From Paguma larvata (Eukaryota; Chordata; Mammalia; Carnivora; Viverridae): a DNA stretch of 64,000 nucleotides. Position 1 is the first letter of the stretch. The number at the start of each line of letters is the position of its first letter. Positions 60,044-64,000 of the stretch are shown here, one piece after another. Under the pieces are notes generated by a model. It saw only the letters and a list, made by a program, of their open reading frames with translations, did no database searches and was not told the origin of the DNA. The stretch covers positions 74,476,500 to 74,540,499 of the forward strand of contig CM057827.1 of the NCBI GenBank assembly GCA_030068075.1, in the 5' to 3' direction. The translations under genes and the position numbers were made by a program.

Positions 60044-61650
60044 TCCATTGCCTTAACTTATATAAGAATACCCAAGTTATTAACTTGGGCATTTTCTGTC
60101 CTTTAAGAATCAAGACGTTTAAGTTGTTAAAATTATGGGTATAAATTATTTGTTGTATCTCACTGTTACCCTTTTGATGTGTCTCAAGTACATAGTGAGG
60201 CCACATCTTTCATTTCTGATAATGATAATTTAGCATTCTCTCTTTTTTCTTAATTACTCTCATTAGAGAGTTTTCAATTTTATTAGTATTTTCCAAAAAC
60301 CTTTTGGTTTCAATGTTATTATTTTAAAGATCTTTCTATTTTCAAGGTTTTTTGTATTATCATGATTGTTTCCTTTCTCCTGTTTATCTGTACTTAATTT
60401 AATTTTGTTCTATTTTCATATGGTGAAATATTAGAGTACTAGTTTAATAACTTCCTTTTTTTCCTAACAATAGCATTTCATTTTGTAAACCTTTCCCTAA
60501 GCATTGCTGTAACTGCACTCCAAAAGTTTGATGTTGTACTTTTATTTTCATTTGACTCAAATGTTTTCATATTTTTCCTTATGATTTCCTTTCTTACCCA
60601 CGGACTATTGAAAGTGTGTTAATTTCCTATATTTAGGATTTTCCTAGATACCACTCCATTTATTTTTAATCTAATTCTCTTATCGCCAGAGAATTATTTT
60701 GTATGATTTCAGTTTTTAAAATTCTGGTAAAGTTTTCTCTATGGTTCGAAATATAATCTGTCTTCATGAATATTGCATGTACACTTGAAAAAATGTGTAT
60801 ATTTTGCTATCGTTGGGTTGATTGCTCTAGAAATGATTATTGGATATAGTTTGTTAAGAGTGTTACGTAGGTCTTCTGTATCCAAACTCACTTTTCTACA
60901 TACGTTTTCTATCAAATTCCTGAGAGTGATCTAGGTCTCCAAGCATAGGTGTGGACTTGTCTATTTTTCTTTTCAATTCCACCAGTCTTTATCTCATGTA
61001 TTTTAAAGCTCTTTCATTAAGGGTATGAACATTTATGATTTCTATGTCTTCTTTCTAAATTGACGGTTTTATGATTTTGTCATGTCTATTTTCATCCTTA
61101 GCAACTTTCTTTTTTCTAAAGTGTACTTCAGAAAAGTAATTAATATAAGTTATTATTATAATAATCCATTTTTTCAATCAGCATCTGTATGATATATCAT
61201 CCATCCTTTTTCCTTTAATATATATATCTTTATACTATAAGTGGGTTTGTTATCGATAGCATATACTAGGTGTTTTTTTCAATCTGATAGTACTTCTTTA
61301 ATTAGTATGTAGTCCTCTATATTTAATGAAACTATTAACAAGGTAATTTAGGTCTACCATTTTATCATTTATTTTCTCTTTTCTCTCCCCGTTGCTATTC
61401 TTCCCTTCACCTTTTCCAGTCTCCTTTTTGGGTTATTTAAATATTTCGTTAATGTTACAAATTTTTATATTGACTTTTTTATATCCCTGTTATTCTTGCT
61501 GCTGCTGTTTTGTGGTACTCTGGAGATTCCAATTCACATACCTAATTTTTCACAGTCTAATTAGATTTAATATTTTACCAGTTCAAGCAAAATGTAAAAC
61601 CTACCATATAGTTCTCTATATGCTCTCCATTTTATGTCATGGTTGTCATA
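60044..61650 (-). mobile_element. Old LINE-1 ORF2 (5' half), minus strand (third segment)
   Basis: In complement it continues the ORF2 of 56525-58090: ATTACTCTCATTAGAGAG..., CACTCCAAAAGTTTGATG, TTACCCACGGACTATTG, GTATATTTTGCTATCGTTGGG, CCTGAGAGTGATCTAGG, then the endonuclease-side blocks near 61180-61300. No open frame remains. Confidence 0.78.
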
Positions 61651-62640
61651 TGTATTACATCTAAAAATTCCTTGATCTAAATACCCCACATCTAAACATC
61701 GGTAATTCAATGTGATGGTTTTCACCCTCAATATTCACACATATTTAAAAGAACTTAAGATAAATATTATTACATTTTTATATATACCATTCCTGATCCT
61801 CCTGAAAGTCCACTTTCTGGCCATGTTTTTCTTTCGCTATATCCTGCTTATTTTACTGAGCTTTTTGAGTCGGTAAATTTATATCTTTTTGTATATAAAT
61901 TTGTGTCTTTAAATATATTTCCAAAGTTTTCAATCTTAAATTCTTCAAACATCTTTTCTATACTAATCTCTGTCTCCTCTTCCTCTGGGACTTCATGGAA
62001 AGAATGTTAGACCTTTTCATACTGTCCCAGGTGTTTGAGAATCTGTTCTTTTCCTTCTAAATTTTCTTTATTCTCTGTTCCTTAGAGCAAGATATGTTTA
62101 CTCTCTATTCTTCAAAGTGGATATGTTTAATCTCTATTCTATAGAGTGGATCATTTCTACCCATGTATTTTCAAGTTCGCTGTCTCTTTCTTTGGTCATC
62201 ACCATCTATATTGATACTATACTGTAATTTTTTCATTGCAAATATTGTATTTTAAAATTCTAAGTTTCCATATCATTTATCGTTTCTATATCTCTGCTGA
62301 GAAATTTATTTCTGCTCATTTAAGGCATCTTTTTATCTTTCCTCATAAATCATCGTAATAATAGTTGCTGTAACTATTTGCCAATTCCAGCATCTTGGTA
62401 GTCTTGGGTCATCTGCTAATTGTTCCCTTCAGAATTGATCACATTTTCCTGATTCTTATATGTCAAGTATTTTTAGAGTTTATCTCAGACATTTTGAATA
62501 CTATGTTGTGAGATTCTGAGTAAGGTGGAATCCTCAGAAGAACTTTTTGTTGCTGTGTTCTTCTTCTGGTAGGCAATAAATTGTTTTCAGACCATAAATT
62601 CTGTTGCATCTTCAAATGGTACTAGATCCGATGTCAGTTC
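61651..62640 (-). mobile_element. Probable 5' part of the same old L1 (ORF1/5' region or HAL1-like)
   Basis: Blocks such as CTCCTCTTCCTCTGGGACTTCATGG, TTCCTTCTAAATTTTCTTTATTCTCTGTTCC, AAGTTCGCTGTCTCTTTC and CATTTATCGTTTCTATATCTC resemble the 5'/ORF1 side of ancient mammalian L1 or HAL1 consensus in reverse. Divergence is high; I am fairly sure it is LINE-derived but not of the exact family. Confidence 0.5.
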
Positions 62641-63610
62641 TGCTTTCAAATCTTTTACTTTGCTGCTTTGAGTCTGCCTCACTCATGGAACACCACTAGT
62701 TTGCCTGGGATTCTGGTAGTAGTTTATACCATAGGAAAGTTCTCAAGGGTCTTGTTATCCTATTTTAGAAATGTCTCACATGTGCACAGCTCAGAAACCA
62801 GCCCAGGATGTGTGCTGCTGCATACACGGAATCAGGAGATCTCTCTCTCCAGGTTGTTTATCTCCAAGAAACTTCACACACGTTTTGACTTGCAGGACTC
62901 TTTTCATCAGCTGACCAGTACTTTGGGGTTTCTCCTAGAGTTTCAGCTCTTTGAATTCTGCTGAGCTGCAGCTCAAAAACTGGGTCCTTTCCTTGGATAA
63001 GATAGCAAGATCAAAGTGGCAGAAAAAATACGGAAAATTTATTTCACACTCTTCAGATCACAGGGGCTCTCTCTCATTCCTTTTGCAAAAGGGATGTGGT
63101 ATCCCTCAGAATTTTAGCTGTCTGTGACACTGCTATTGTTCTGTAACAAGAGCTGCTCTAGATGGGTATGGAGAAAAAAGTGGGGAGATAAAAGAAAAAA
63201 AAATATGTCCCTGATACTCACCAGTTTACAGGGACCTCTTTTCAGAGTTCCCTGGACAAAATTCTTGATCTTTACTTAGGATTTATTCTGCCTGTATCAT
63301 ATCAACCATAGTTCTGCATGTGAGATCTGTTCTTAGCTACAGGCCATAAGAGAAAGTATCGAAAAAAATACACCTGCTCATGGGTTGCTTCTTCAAGGTT
63401 GATCCCCCTCTACAAAACACTATATTTCCTTTACTGTTTTTCAGTGTCTCACGTACTTAATTTGCATTTTTTCAAGGTTGTTTAGATATAAACAATGGAG
63501 AAATAGGCTGTGCTGGGCTTTTTATATTTGGACGGTACAATGTATTTTTATAAAACACGATAAAAACATTTATACATTTGTATTTGACTAATATCTGTCT
63601 CCAATTATAA
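62641..63610. other. Unassigned sequence, possibly further 5' part of the old L1
   Basis: Continues without a clear edge from the ancient LINE to the left (for example CACTCATGGAACACCACTAG, AACAAGAGCTGCTCTAGATGG). No gene recognised; the 98-codon frame at 62668-62964 has no recognisable domain. Confidence 0.35.
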
Positions 63611-63649
63611 CTCATCTAGATGACTGGATACAGAATATACACACACACA

Positions 63650-63702
<53 letters not shown>

Positions 63703-63860
63703 AGAGGAATATTACACAGCTATAAAAAAGGATGAGATCTTGCCATTTGCAACAACGTGGATGAAGCTAGAGAATATTTGGCAAAGTGAAATAAGTCAAA
63801 CAGAGAAAGACAATGTCATATGATTTCACTCTTATGTGGAATCTAAAAAAGAAAACCGAT
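63611..63860 (+). mobile_element. LINE-1 ORF2 3' scrap with (CA)n
   Basis: After a (CA)n array at 63639-63703 comes the last part of ORF2 (GAGGAATATTACACAGCTATAAAAAAGG, ACAACGTGGATGAAGCTAGAG, AGTGAAATAAGTCAAACAGAG) and the start of the 3' UTR (TTCACTCTTATGTGGAATC). It is cut off at about 63860, where another L1 begins. Confidence 0.85.
63639..63703. repeat. (CA)n microsatellite inside an L1 fragment
   Basis: About 32 CA units with TA and TC interruptions. It sits at the same L1 position as the array at 56092-56141. Confidence 0.97.
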
Positions 63861-63861
63861 G

Positions 63862-64000
63862 GCTGAGACGACGACGATGGCAGCAAAGGAGAAAGACTGT
63901 ACGTTCACCTCTTCTCATGAACAACCAAATAACTATCACATCATCCCAAATATCCCAGAAATCAACATAAATACTGACAGAACAAACTCTTCGACTCAAA
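63862..64000 (+). mobile_element. Start of another LINE-1 5' UTR (runs off the right edge)
   Basis: GATGGCAGCAAAGGAGAAAG, then CAACCAAATAACTATCACATCATCCCAAA and ACTGACAGAACAAACTC, aligns with the 5' UTR start at 23735-23860, so this is the same 5' UTR type. Only its first ~140 bases are visible. Confidence 0.75.

Overview
This is a mammalian nuclear window, AT-rich and dominated by retrotransposons. The animal is a carnivore and most likely a felid. The tRNA-Lys-derived SINEs have the feliform body (a GGGCTCTGTGCTGA-type core followed by a TCTCTCTGCCCC tract), and several LINE-1 copies share one young carnivore-type 3' UTR. Two olfactory receptor (OR) genes are the only host genes I can support: the last 86 codons of one at the left edge (3-263, +), and one complete OR4F-type gene at 35646-36584 (-). 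Nothing in the window is bacterial or phage, and there is no CRISPR array. I found no undescribed gene system. What merits a second look is the layered insertion history, which can be read from target-site duplications (TSDs).

Layout, left half. At 1-0.26 kb is the OR 3' end. At 1.35-3.44 kb is a long old LINE-2 (+), split by an L1 3' end (-). At 3.4-7.6 kb is mostly unassigned sequence with a (CA)n, a MIR, a SINE and an L2 scrap. At 7.6-10.66 kb are an old L1 5' UTR containing a ~70-bp tandem array and then an L1 3' part (+). At 10.7-13.2 kb is unassigned sequence. At 13.2-23.3 kb are old L1 copies (-). One of these was split by a nearly complete, decayed L1 (+, 15670-20932) flanked by a TSD. 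At 23.3-30.7 kb is an old L1 (+) containing a full-length GAPDH processed pseudogene (-). At 30.7-35.5 kb are older L1 (+) remnants with two SINEs and a 5'-inverted young L1.

Layout, right half. At 35.65-36.58 kb is the OR4F-like gene with a visible 3' splice site upstream. At 37.1-45.1 kb is a repeat-poor interval with old MIR and L2 only. At 46.4-52.9 kb is a full-length L1 (+) with a CpG-rich 5' UTR, a broken ORF1 and a partly open ORF2. At 53.2-54 kb is L2 (-). At 54.75-62.6 kb is an old L1 (-) that received, separately, a truncated L1 (+) and an endogenous retrovirus (ERV) solo LTR (6-bp TSD). The LTR later received a 5'-inverted L1 (15-bp TSD). The right edge holds an L1 3' scrap with a (CA)n and the first bases of another L1 5' UTR.

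Functionally, the receptor gene would encode a seven-helix odorant GPCR expressed in olfactory neurons. The L1 copies supplied, or once supplied, the machinery that moved the SINEs and the GAPDH retrocopy. Every L1 copy here is visibly broken. Repeat families were recognised by eye from remembered consensus sequences, so family names are approximate and most repeat edges are good to about 10-50 bp, except where a TSD fixes them.
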